Below are positions 45,505 through 53,418 of a stretch of 53,944 bases of DNA, in pieces (position 1 is the stretch's first letter; each line of letters begins with the position of its first letter). Location of the stretch: NCBI GenBank assembly GCA_016777645.1, contig JADHRC010000001.1, forward strand, positions 1 to 53,944, written 5' to 3'. Both the position numbers and the translations under genes were made by a program. The notes beneath the pieces are model-generated. The model did no database searches. It was not told the DNA's origin and worked only from the letters and a program-made list of their open reading frames with translations. The DNA is from Alphaproteobacteria bacterium. Lineage in GTDB: Bacteria; Pseudomonadota; Alphaproteobacteria; Puniceispirillales; Marisalimonadaceae.

Positions 45505-46521
45505 ATGACTAAAATTTGTATTTTTGGAGCTGGAGCCATTGGAGGTTATCTTGGTTGTAATTTGTCAAGGGCTGGCGCGAATGTATCTTTAGTGGCAAGA
45601 GGTCCTCATAAAGAAGCTATTGAAAAAAATGGGTTAATGTTAATTTCAGATGATAGCCAAGAGAAGTTTGATTTAACAGTCTCAGACAATACTAAAGAAT
45701 TGGAAAAACAAGATTATGTTATAATAGCGGTAAAAGCTCATGCAATTCATTCAATTGTAGAAGATTTAATGCCTCTTTTGCACTGTAATACCACCATTTT
45801 ATCAGCTGTAAACGGTTTGCCATGGTGGTATTTTTATCAATCAAACTCAAATACAATATTAGAAAATTCTCATATTAATTCTGTAGACCCAGATGGAGTA
45901 ATCTGGAAAACCTTAAATCCTAAAAGAGCGCTTGGTTGTGTTGTTTATCCTGCATGTGAGATTGAAAGACCTGGAGTTATTAAACATATAGAAGGAAATA
46001 GATTTAGTCTTGGAGAGCCTAATGGATCACACTCAGAAAGGTTAAAAATTTTGTCAGATCTTTTTATTAAAGGTGGACTAAAAGCACCACAGAAAAAAAA
46101 TTTGAGAGATGAAATTTGGATTAAACTTTGGGGAAATTGTTCTTTTAATCCTATAAGTGCTCTAACAGGTGCAAGTCTGGACATAATTGGGAATGATCCA
46201 AGTACAAGAAATTTAGTTAGACAAATGATGGAGGAATGTCAAAAAGTTGGAGAAGCGATTGGTGTTAAATTTAACGTGTCTATTGAAAATAGGATAAATG
46301 GAGCTACTTCAATAAAAGGTCACAAGCCCTCTACAAGACAAGATATAGAAATGAAAAGACCCTTAGAAATAGATCCAATTATGAGTGCTATTATTGAAAT
46401 AGCTAATAAACTTAATATCCAAGTACCAAACATAAAACACATTAATGCTTTACTAAAATTAAAAGCTGACTATCTGAATTTATATAAAAGGAATGAAATT
46501 ATAGAAAAATTAACAATTTAA
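45505..46521 (+). CDS. 2-dehydropantoate 2-reductase family protein (ApbA/PanE)
   Basis: A 338-residue NADP enzyme of the ketopantoate reductase family. The dinucleotide loop is GAGAIGGYLG (8-17), followed by IIAVKAHAIHSI and the catalytic Lys region DEIWIKLWGNCSFNPISALTG. True PanE makes pantoate for CoA; several paralogues act on other 2-keto acids, and the extra C-terminal length together with pairing to an acyl-CoA synthetase makes that possible here. It starts 9 bp after the ligase and its last 12 bp overlap the convergent DUF1491 gene. Family sure, pantothenate role moderate. Confidence 0.85.
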   Translation: MTKICIFGAGAIGGYLGCNLSRAGANVSLVARGPHKEAIEKNGLMLISDDSQEKFDLTVSDNTKELEKQDYVIIAVKAHAIHSIVEDLMPLLHCNTTILSAVNGLPWWYFYQSNSNTILENSHINSVDPDGVIWKTLNPKRALGCVVYPACEIERPGVIKHIEGNRFSLGEPNGSHSERLKILSDLFIKGGLKAPQKKNLRDEIWIKLWGNCSFNPISALTGASLDIIGNDPSTRNLVRQMMEECQKVGEAIGVKFNVSIENRINGATSIKGHKPSTRQDIEMKRPLEIDPIMSAIIEIANKLNIQVPNIKHINALLKLKADYLNLYKRNEIIEKLTI

Positions 46522-46857
46522 ATTTTCAAAAGGATTATTTCCTTTTTTGTCTTCAATCTCTACAACCCAACAATCTCTATCTCTAGATATTTCTCTTAAA
46601 ATTCTTTTGTCAATATCAATAGCCGACACCATTTTATTTGGATATAGATCTTGAAAACTTATGGTATGAACATTTTTATCAAAATTAAAGGTAAAGTTCC
46701 TAATAAATAATTTAGCATTTCCATCTAGAGTATCAATTTTTATATAAATAGCTCCAGCATCACTATTACCTCTTTTAGTAACGTAGGCATTTGTAAAATT
46801 ATTTTCAGCTAAACGAATACCAGCATTGATTATAATTTCTGACTTTAATTCATTCAT
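46510..46857 (-). CDS. DUF1491 family protein
   Basis: A 115-residue protein of the DUF1491 family, largely restricted to Alphaproteobacteria. The recognisable pattern is LKSEIIINAGIRLAE at the N-terminus, VTKRGNSDAGAIYIKID in the middle and CWVVEIEDKKG at the C-terminus. It has no signal peptide or membrane segment. The function is unknown. It lies 28 bp downstream of the DUF1674 gene on the same strand and overlaps the panE-like gene by 12 bp at its 3' end. Confidence 0.85.
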   Translation of the reverse strand: MNELKSEIIINAGIRLAENNFTNAYVTKRGNSDAGAIYIKIDTLDGNAKLFIRNFTFNFDKNVHTISFQDLYPNKMVSAIDIDKRILREISRDRDCWVVEIEDKKGNNPFENLNC

Positions 46858-46885
46858 GATATTAAAATTTCAATATAAGATTAAA

Positions 46886-47050
46886 TTAAAAATCAGAACA
46901 CCTACCTGATTTTTCCCAATCCCCATACCTTGTAGGTTCAGGACCTTTAGGTCCGCCTTCCTCTTTTGGAAAATCTATTTCGTTTGATGTTTTTTGAAAG
47001 TCATCATTTTTACTTGGAAGTTTGTTAGTGCTTGTCACATCTTTTTTCAT
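46886..47050 (-). CDS. DUF1674 / SDHAF4-like succinate dehydrogenase assembly factor
   Basis: A 54-residue protein that is easily missed. Its C-terminal half, GGPKGPEPTRYGDWEKSGRC followed by SDF and stop, is the diagnostic DUF1674 signature, shared with the mitochondrial SDHAF4 assembly factor that helps mature the flavinylated SdhA subunit of succinate dehydrogenase. The N-terminal 28 residues are polar and variable, as usual. The start ATG at 47050 has only a weak AAGAAAG site. It is divergent from rsmB, a neighbour that is conserved with DUF1674 in many Alphaproteobacteria. Family call strong; SDH maturation is by homology. Confidence 0.9.
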   Translation of the reverse strand: MKKDVTSTNKLPSKNDDFQKTSNEIDFPKEEGGPKGPEPTRYGDWEKSGRCSDF

Positions 47051-47129
47051 TATAAATTACTTTCTTATAGCCAAACTTTACCTGTTATATATCATATTTA
47101 ATATTAAAAACAAATAAAAGGCGTCTATT

Positions 47130-48509
47130 TTGAAATCTCTTAAAATGTCTGAAAAAATAAAGGGAAGTGTAAAAAATACCAGATTAATTGCTATAAATAT
47201 ATGGATACTTATTTTTTATAAGCATAAAAAAATTGACAACATTTTGAACACATCCTTTGATTTCAAAAAATTAGATGCCAGAGACAAATCTTTTTTATAT
47301 CTTCTTCTTAACACTGCAATGCGACGTCATAAACAAGCTGAATATATTTATAATCAATATTCAAATTTTGGAATAAATAAAAAGAATAGATTTCTAAATA
47401 CAATATTAACAATTGCCACGATTCAAATAGTTTGGCTTAACATAGCACCCCACGCTGTTTTAAATGAAGCAGTTGAACATTCTAGAAAGCTCCTTGGAGA
47501 GAAACAATCAAAACTAGTCAATGCTATTCTAAGAAAGATAGTATCCCACGTAGATGAATGTAAAAAATTTATGCCTAATAGTATTTATAATTTGCCAGAA
47601 TGGCTTTTAAATAGCTGGACATCTGCTTACGGCGAAGAAAACGTAAAGGAAATAGTTGAAATAGCGATGAAGCCTCCACCCCTTGATATTATGGTTTCAA
47701 GTAATATAAATAAAAATCAACTAGAAAAAATAAAATCAGAAGTTCGAGGAATAGAAATTTTCCCTAATTTAATCAGATCTTCAATCAACAAACCAGTTGA
47801 GAACATACCCTATTATTTTGAGGGAGTTTGGTGGATACAAGACGCAGCATCACAAATAGCTTGTAATTTATTATTATCAAAAATAAAAAAAATTTTTTCT
47901 CAAAAAATTAGCTCTATCAATGTTTTAGATATGTGTTGTGCTCCAGGAGGTAAAACTGCTCAACTATTAGATTATAAGCTGAATGTAGTAAGCATTGAAA
48001 AAAGTAAATTTAGAAGCAAAGAATTTTTGAGGAATATGCAAAGATTAAAATTTAAACCTGAGTTAATTAATATTGAAGCAGAACATTATAAACCAAAAAA
48101 AAACTATGATGTTATTTTGATTGATGCACCTTGCTCTTCAACTGGAACTATAAGAAAAAATCCAGATATATTTATTAAACCTCCACCCAAAAATTTAGAT
48201 TTATTGACTTCTATGCAAGATAATATCCTAAAAAATGCGAGCGGAATATTAAATAAAAATGGACTAATAATGTATATAACTTGTTCACTACAGAAAATTG
48301 AAGGAGAAAGAAGAATAGAGAAATTTTTAGAAGAAAACAAAAATTTTTCAGTTATACCTTTTTTAAATAATGATTATCCTCAAATAGAGAAATGCATCAC
48401 TACTGAGGGTTTTATTAGAATTCTACCAAATTATTTTAATTTCAATTGTAAAGATGCTATCAATGGTTCAGATGGTTTCTTTATAGCCTTGTTGAAAATG
48501 GACGAATAA
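47130..48509 (+). CDS. rsmB: 16S rRNA (cytosine967-C5)-methyltransferase RsmB
   Basis: Methylates C967 of 16S rRNA. The N-terminal 140 residues form a NusB-like RNA-binding domain (FLYLLLNTAMRRHKQAE, ILRKIVSHV), and the C-terminal domain is a NOL1/NOP2/Sun methyltransferase. SAM loop MCCAPGGKTAQLL, motif IV DAPCSSTGTIR with C335, and motif VI TCSLQKIEGERR with the catalytic C385 are present. The start appears to be TTG at 47130, preceded by an AAAAGG site at 8 bp; the first ATG (47145) has no ribosome site. The 459 residues fit. It leads rsmB, heparinase-like and purH on the plus strand. Confidence 0.94.
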   Translation: MKSLKMSEKIKGSVKNTRLIAINIWILIFYKHKKIDNILNTSFDFKKLDARDKSFLYLLLNTAMRRHKQAEYIYNQYSNFGINKKNRFLNTILTIATIQIVWLNIAPHAVLNEAVEHSRKLLGEKQSKLVNAILRKIVSHVDECKKFMPNSIYNLPEWLLNSWTSAYGEENVKEIVEIAMKPPPLDIMVSSNINKNQLEKIKSEVRGIEIFPNLIRSSINKPVENIPYYFEGVWWIQDAASQIACNLLLSKIKKIFSQKISSINVLDMCCAPGGKTAQLLDYKLNVVSIEKSKFRSKEFLRNMQRLKFKPELINIEAEHYKPKKNYDVILIDAPCSSTGTIRKNPDIFIKPPPKNLDLLTSMQDNILKNASGILNKNGLIMYITCSLQKIEGERRIEKFLEENKNFSVIPFLNNDYPQIEKCITTEGFIRILPNYFNFNCKDAINGSDGFFIALLKMDE

Positions 48510-48514
48510 TTTTT

Positions 48515-50059
48515 ATGTTTAATTTTTTAGATTTAATTACAAATAATCATTTTCTTAAACAAAAACTCAAAATAGACACTTTCAACTCACCTGTTAGAAG
48601 ACTGACAGATAATTGGCAAGGAATATCAATTACTGGACAAAAGATTTTAAACGGGAAAATTAATCTGAAACTAACTAATAGTTTTAGTAAATTTAATTTT
48701 TTAAGAGATTTAAAATCTGAGGGTAGCATTAAAGCAAGATCATTAGCTCGTTCATTGGTAGATGACTGGATAAATCAAAATATAAATCTTAGGTCAAAAG
48801 ATTTTAATTCAGATATAATGGCAGAAAGAGTTGCTTGCTGGTGTTTTAATTATTCATGGTTTGGTGAGAGTGGTGAGTTAAATTTTCAAAAAAAAGTTTT
48901 AAATTCAATTGCATTTCAAACAAAATTTTTAGAACTAAAACTTAAAGAAACAAACACTTCATTTAATAAAATTCTTATCATCAAAGCTATAATTGTAGCA
49001 AAATCTATTTTATACGATGAAGTTGATGAAATAAATGAACTTTTAGAGACGATAAACAAATCACTAGATTTATTAATCAATCCTGACGGAGGCCATATTT
49101 CTAGAAACCCTGCTAAACAATTATTTTTATTAAGACAATTAGTTGAAATTAGGTCAGTTGTAGCGATTTTGAAAAATATAAATGCTGAAAATTTGCATAA
49201 CCAAACCATTAAAATGGGACAATTCTGCAGAAGCTTTCAAATGCCAGATGAAAATTTTTCTTGGTTTCATGGTGGAAGCTTAATAGAAAAGCATTTGATA
49301 AAACAAACTTTAAATAGAATTGGTTATAAAAACAGAATTTTTAATATAGCTAATGATACTGGCTATTGCAGATTATCTTGTAATGAAACGGTTGTATTTG
49401 CAGATATTGGTCTTCATAAAAAATTGTCTTCTGATTCTAAGGCAAGTCTATTTGCCTTTGAACTTTTTTACAAAAAAGAAAAACTTATTTCTAATTTAGG
49501 AGATATAAAAGCTTCTAATATAAAAAGTATGCGTGACTCCTTAGCCTCTTCTGCAGCTCACTCAACGTTAAATATAGATGATCGTAATAATGTTGATCTT
49601 ACTGGTAAAAGAAAAACTAAAGTATTTGATTTAAGATATGGCAAAACTAAAGAAGGCAGCTTAATAGATGCTACACATTCAGGCTATGGAACGATCTATG
49701 GTGTTAATCATCAAAGACAGATCTGTGTATCTCAAATGAAAAATGAAGTTAAAGGTAAGGATAAAATTATTAGCGTTGGGAATGTAGGGACAATTCCAAA
49801 AAATGCATATATACGTTTCCATATTTGCCCAGACATTGAACTTATAAAGACAAGGAATGGTTCAATTTTATTAAAGCACCTAAAAGGTTTTGTTTGGAAA
49901 ATGACTGCAAGCAACGACAATATTAGCATCCAAGACTCAGTCATGTTTGGACCAAATGGTCCTATACAATGCAAAGAAATAATGATTATAATGAGACTTG
50001 AAACAATTAGAGCTCATAAATCCATATCATGCGATTGGGCATTCCAACTCCAAAGTTAA
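48515..50059 (+). CDS. Heparinase II/III family protein
   Basis: A 514-residue protein of the heparinase II/III-like family that accompanies rsmB and purH in many Alphaproteobacteria. The N-terminal half (about 1-260) is alpha-helical, as expected for the alpha/alpha-toroid, with WINQNINLRSKDFNSDIMAE; the C-terminal half is beta-rich (AAHSTLNIDDRNNVDL, DATHSGYGTIYGVNHQR). No signal peptide is visible. Polysaccharide lyase activity is known for distant relatives; the substrate of this housekeeping-neighbourhood version is not known. It starts 5 bp after rsmB and ends 71 bp before purH. Confidence 0.88.
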   Translation: MFNFLDLITNNHFLKQKLKIDTFNSPVRRLTDNWQGISITGQKILNGKINLKLTNSFSKFNFLRDLKSEGSIKARSLARSLVDDWINQNINLRSKDFNSDIMAERVACWCFNYSWFGESGELNFQKKVLNSIAFQTKFLELKLKETNTSFNKILIIKAIIVAKSILYDEVDEINELLETINKSLDLLINPDGGHISRNPAKQLFLLRQLVEIRSVVAILKNINAENLHNQTIKMGQFCRSFQMPDENFSWFHGGSLIEKHLIKQTLNRIGYKNRIFNIANDTGYCRLSCNETVVFADIGLHKKLSSDSKASLFAFELFYKKEKLISNLGDIKASNIKSMRDSLASSAAHSTLNIDDRNNVDLTGKRKTKVFDLRYGKTKEGSLIDATHSGYGTIYGVNHQRQICVSQMKNEVKGKDKIISVGNVGTIPKNAYIRFHICPDIELIKTRNGSILLKHLKGFVWKMTASNDNISIQDSVMFGPNGPIQCKEIMIIMRLETIRAHKSISCDWAFQLQS

Positions 50060-50130
50060 ATTTCAGTTGACTTAAATTAGCAAAAGAAACTATTCCAATT
50101 AATAAATTTTAAAGAAAGAATAATAATAAA

Positions 50131-51741
50131 ATGACCACTTCTAATGCCAAAGATATTTTTAGCGAAAATACCAAAATTAAAAGGGCTCTAATTTCTGTTA
50201 CTGACAAAAATGGTATTGACGAATTAGCCAAAAAGCTAATTAGTTTTGATATAGAAATTTTATCTACAGGTGGAACCGCAAAATTTTTAAAAGAAAAATC
50301 TATTCCAGTTAGTGATGTTTCTCAAAAAACAAATTTCCCAGAAATATTAGATGGAAGAGTAAAAACACTACATCCAAAAATACATGGAGGTATACTTAGT
50401 AGAAGAAATAATCCAACTCATATGTCTGAAACAAAAACACACAAAATTGAAGAAATTGATCTGGTAATTATAAATCTATATAAATTTAAGGAAACTTTAA
50501 AAAAAACCACTGATCAAGTTGAAATTATTGAAAACATTGATATTGGTGGACCTGCCATGATAAGAGCTGCAGCTAAAAACCATGAATTTATAACAGTAAT
50601 AACTGATCCTAAAGATTATAATGAGCTAATTAAACAAATAAGTATCAATGGCACAACCACTTATGAATTTAGAAGGTTGCTTGCAGGTAAAGCTTTTAAA
50701 TTGACCAACGAATATGATTTGGCAATTTCCAATTGGTTTGAAAACAAAAAGAGTTTTGATGAAGAATTACCTGAAACAATAACTATAAAATTACAAAAAT
50801 CTCTCGAAATGAGATATGGAGAAAACCCTCATCAAAAGGCATCTTTTTATAAATCTTCAGATAATAGAATCGGAGTGGCTAATTCTAAAAAACTTCACGG
50901 CAAAGAATTATCTTATAACAATATTAATGATGCAGATGCAGCGTTTGAGCTTATATGTGAGTTTCAAAAACCTGCAGTGGCTATTATAAAACATGCTAAT
51001 CCCTGTGGTGTTGCAGAAAATGAGGACTTGGATAAAGCATGGAAAAGTGCACTTCAAACTGACCCGGTCAGCGCATTCGGCGGTATTGTAGCTATAAATA
51101 GAAATTTAACAGCCAAACTAGCTAATGAAATGAAATCTTTGTTTTTGGAAGTTATAATTGCTCCAAGTATTGATCAAGAGGCTTTAAATATATTTAAAGA
51201 AAAACCAAACGTAAGAATTTTGTCATCAGAGAAAATTCCATCTCCTAAAGAAAAAGGTTTAACAATTAAATCAATTGCTGGAGGTATGCTCGTTCAAACA
51301 AGAGATAATTTTGTTTTAGATACGAACAATCTAAAAGTTGTTACCCATAAAAAACCCTCAGCAGATGAAATTGAAAATCTCCTTTTTGCATGGAAAGTTG
51401 CAAAACATACAAAATCTAATGCAATTATATATGCCAAAAACCTACAAACTGTTGGTATTGGAGCGGGCCAAATGAGTAGAATAGACTCAACCAAAATAGC
51501 TGTAGAAAAGGCTAAACAATCTGCAATAATGGCTAATTTAAAAGCTCCAATGACAAAAAATAGTGTGGTTGCCAGTGATGCTTTTTTCCCATTTGCAGAT
51601 GGATTGATAGCAGCAGCTGATGCAGGCGTGACCGCTGTAATACAACCTGGAGGATCAATTAGAGACAAGGAAGTTATTGAGGCAGCAAACGATAGGAATA
51701 TAGCAATGGTTTTTACCTCAATAAGACATTTTAAGCATTAG
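50131..51741 (+). CDS. purH: Bifunctional AICAR transformylase/IMP cyclohydrolase
   Basis: Catalyses the last two steps of purine synthesis: formylation of AICAR and closure to IMP. The 536 residues have an N-terminal MGS-like IMP cyclohydrolase domain (RALISVTDKNGIDELAKKL, STGGTAKFL, VKTLHPKIHGGIL) and a C-terminal transformylase domain (KHANPCGVA with the active Lys-His, DPVSAFGGIVAIN, and ASDAFFPFADGL near the end). Both domains are complete. It is the third gene of the rsmB/heparinase/purH group. The final 4 bp overlap the convergent mutY. Confidence 0.97.
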   Translation: MTTSNAKDIFSENTKIKRALISVTDKNGIDELAKKLISFDIEILSTGGTAKFLKEKSIPVSDVSQKTNFPEILDGRVKTLHPKIHGGILSRRNNPTHMSETKTHKIEEIDLVIINLYKFKETLKKTTDQVEIIENIDIGGPAMIRAAAKNHEFITVITDPKDYNELIKQISINGTTTYEFRRLLAGKAFKLTNEYDLAISNWFENKKSFDEELPETITIKLQKSLEMRYGENPHQKASFYKSSDNRIGVANSKKLHGKELSYNNINDADAAFELICEFQKPAVAIIKHANPCGVAENEDLDKAWKSALQTDPVSAFGGIVAINRNLTAKLANEMKSLFLEVIIAPSIDQEALNIFKEKPNVRILSSEKIPSPKEKGLTIKSIAGGMLVQTRDNFVLDTNNLKVVTHKKPSADEIENLLFAWKVAKHTKSNAIIYAKNLQTVGIGAGQMSRIDSTKIAVEKAKQSAIMANLKAPMTKNSVVASDAFFPFADGLIAAADAGVTAVIQPGGSIRDKEVIEAANDRNIAMVFTSIRHFKH

Positions 51742-52853
51742 TTTAGAATAATATTTTCATCTTGAAGATGTTTTATTATTTTTTTTATCAAGCTAGGTAA
51801 GGCTATAGAATTTAAGTCCTTTGTTTTAACAAATTTATATCTATTTATGTCTGATTCATCTCCTAGGAGCAACGATTGATCTATTCTAGCTACTGCTATT
51901 GAGATGTTTAATTTGAAATGGGTAAAAATGTGAATTAATTTTTTTTCAATGATTTTCCATTCTAGATTAAATAATGACTCTTCTTTTGGTATAAATAACA
52001 AATTTTTAGTAAATTTTTTTTCTTCATACCAACCAACTGATGGAAGGACATTCATATTAGCTAAGAGCCCTTGATTTTTATTAATAGTTATAAGAATATC
52101 ACCATTTTCATTTAACAAACAATAAAACAGTCCAAATCTTTCGGGTTTTTTATTCTTAATTTGTTTCTTTGGGTATAGTTTTGCGTTTACTGTGCCACCC
52201 ACTCTACAGAAATCTATAATAGGACATAATGTGCATCGTGGTGATTTAGGTGTGCATATTAATGACCCCAAATCCATAAGAGCCTGTGCATAGTCTCCAT
52301 ACCTTTTTTTAGGTAAATATTTTTCAGAATAATTAAAAATTTCTTTCTTTGTGTCTTTAATAGGTTTCTCAATTTTAAATAACCTTGAAAAAATTCTTTC
52401 AACATTCCCATCAACAACATTTGACCGTTTATTAAAAGCAATTGCTATTATTGCAGAAGCTGTATATTCACCAATCCCTGGTAAAGTTAGTAATAATTTC
52501 TTACTACTAGGTATTTTACCTTCAAAATTTTTTGATATAAAATTAGCTGTTTCATGTAGATTCTTAGCTCGCCTATAATACCCCAGTCCAGCCCAATATA
52601 AAGAAATCTCATCAAAATCAGCATTAGCTAAATTTTGAATTGAAGGCCATTTCTTAATAAACCTTAAAAAATATGGAATAACCGTTTTAACCACAGTTTG
52701 CTGTAACATTATTTCAGACAAATATACAAAATATGGATTAGAAACTTCTCCTGGTTGAGCCCTCCATGGTAAATTTCTTCTATTATTATCGTACCAAAAT
52801 AATAGTTTTTGCGAAAATATTTGGGAAATATTAGTTTTTATTTTATTCATCAA
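51738..52853 (-). CDS. mutY: A/G-specific adenine DNA glycosylase MutY
   Basis: Removes adenine mispaired with 8-oxoguanine. The 371 residues include the catalytic Glu47 in SEIMLQQTVVKTVIPY, the helix-hairpin-helix LPGIGEYTASAI (124-135), catalytic Asp148 in VVDGNVER, and four cysteines (200, 207, 210, 216) that bind a 4Fe-4S cluster. The C-terminal 130 residues form the NUDIX-like domain that recognises 8-oxoG. Adjacent ATG codons at 52853 and 52850 are both possible starts. It converges on purH with a 4-bp overlap and is divergent from the DUF721 gene over 46 bp. Confidence 0.96.
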   Translation of the reverse strand: MMNKIKTNISQIFSQKLLFWYDNNRRNLPWRAQPGEVSNPYFVYLSEIMLQQTVVKTVIPYFLRFIKKWPSIQNLANADFDEISLYWAGLGYYRRAKNLHETANFISKNFEGKIPSSKKLLLTLPGIGEYTASAIIAIAFNKRSNVVDGNVERIFSRLFKIEKPIKDTKKEIFNYSEKYLPKKRYGDYAQALMDLGSLICTPKSPRCTLCPIIDFCRVGGTVNAKLYPKKQIKNKKPERFGLFYCLLNENGDILITINKNQGLLANMNVLPSVGWYEEKKFTKNLLFIPKEESLFNLEWKIIEKKLIHIFTHFKLNISIAVARIDQSLLLGDESDINRYKFVKTKDLNSIALPSLIKKIIKHLQDENIILN

Positions 52854-52899
52854 TAAATGTATATATGATATAAGACATATAAAAAATTATTATTTCAAA

Positions 52900-53343
52900 A
52901 TGAAGCCTCTATTAAAATTTACAGAAAAAATCATTGAAAAAAAAATAAGTAGATTTGGTTCAATACAAACTCATATATTCCTAAATTGGCACTTTATTGC
53001 AGAACAATATGCTCAAGTAACCAAACCTGAGTCTATAAAATTCTATAAACAAAAGAAAAATGAAGGACTAATGGTATTAAAAGTTCAAAGTGCTTACGGG
53101 CCTGAGGTTCAAATGGCTATTCCTTTTTTACTTAATCAAATTAATTCACGTTTTGGCTATAAAGCAATATCAACAATAAAAATAAAACAAACCGATATTG
53201 GATTTTTGAATAAAGAGAGAACATCAGATAAAGATATGAATAAAGAAATTGATGAGGTGTTAATATCAGACCAGCTTGAAGATGAAGAACTTAAAATAGC
53301 AATGAGAAAATTAGAACTTTCAAGAAAAAATTTATTCCAATAA
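52900..53343 (+). CDS. DUF721/DciA-like protein
   Basis: A 147-residue member of the DUF721 family. DciA proteins of this family help load the replicative helicase DnaB in bacteria that lack DnaC, but the alphaproteobacterial members with this layout are mostly uncharacterised. Features are HFIAEQYAQVTKPESIKF, the conserved LMVLKVQSAYGPEVQMAIPFLLNQIN segment (nucleic-acid-binding KH-like part) and a Glu/Lys-rich C-terminal tail. Divergent from mutY, upstream of a DsbA-like gene; the mutY, DUF721, DsbA-like order is recurrent in Alphaproteobacteria, often with smc next, which would lie outside the window. Confidence 0.85.
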   Translation: MKPLLKFTEKIIEKKISRFGSIQTHIFLNWHFIAEQYAQVTKPESIKFYKQKKNEGLMVLKVQSAYGPEVQMAIPFLLNQINSRFGYKAISTIKIKQTDIGFLNKERTSDKDMNKEIDEVLISDQLEDEELKIAMRKLELSRKNLFQ

Positions 53344-53418
53344 TTTTAAATCTATTATTTTTTGATTAAATTTTGATATATAGATATATATAAATTTTAA
53401 TATAAAAAAGGAAACCTT

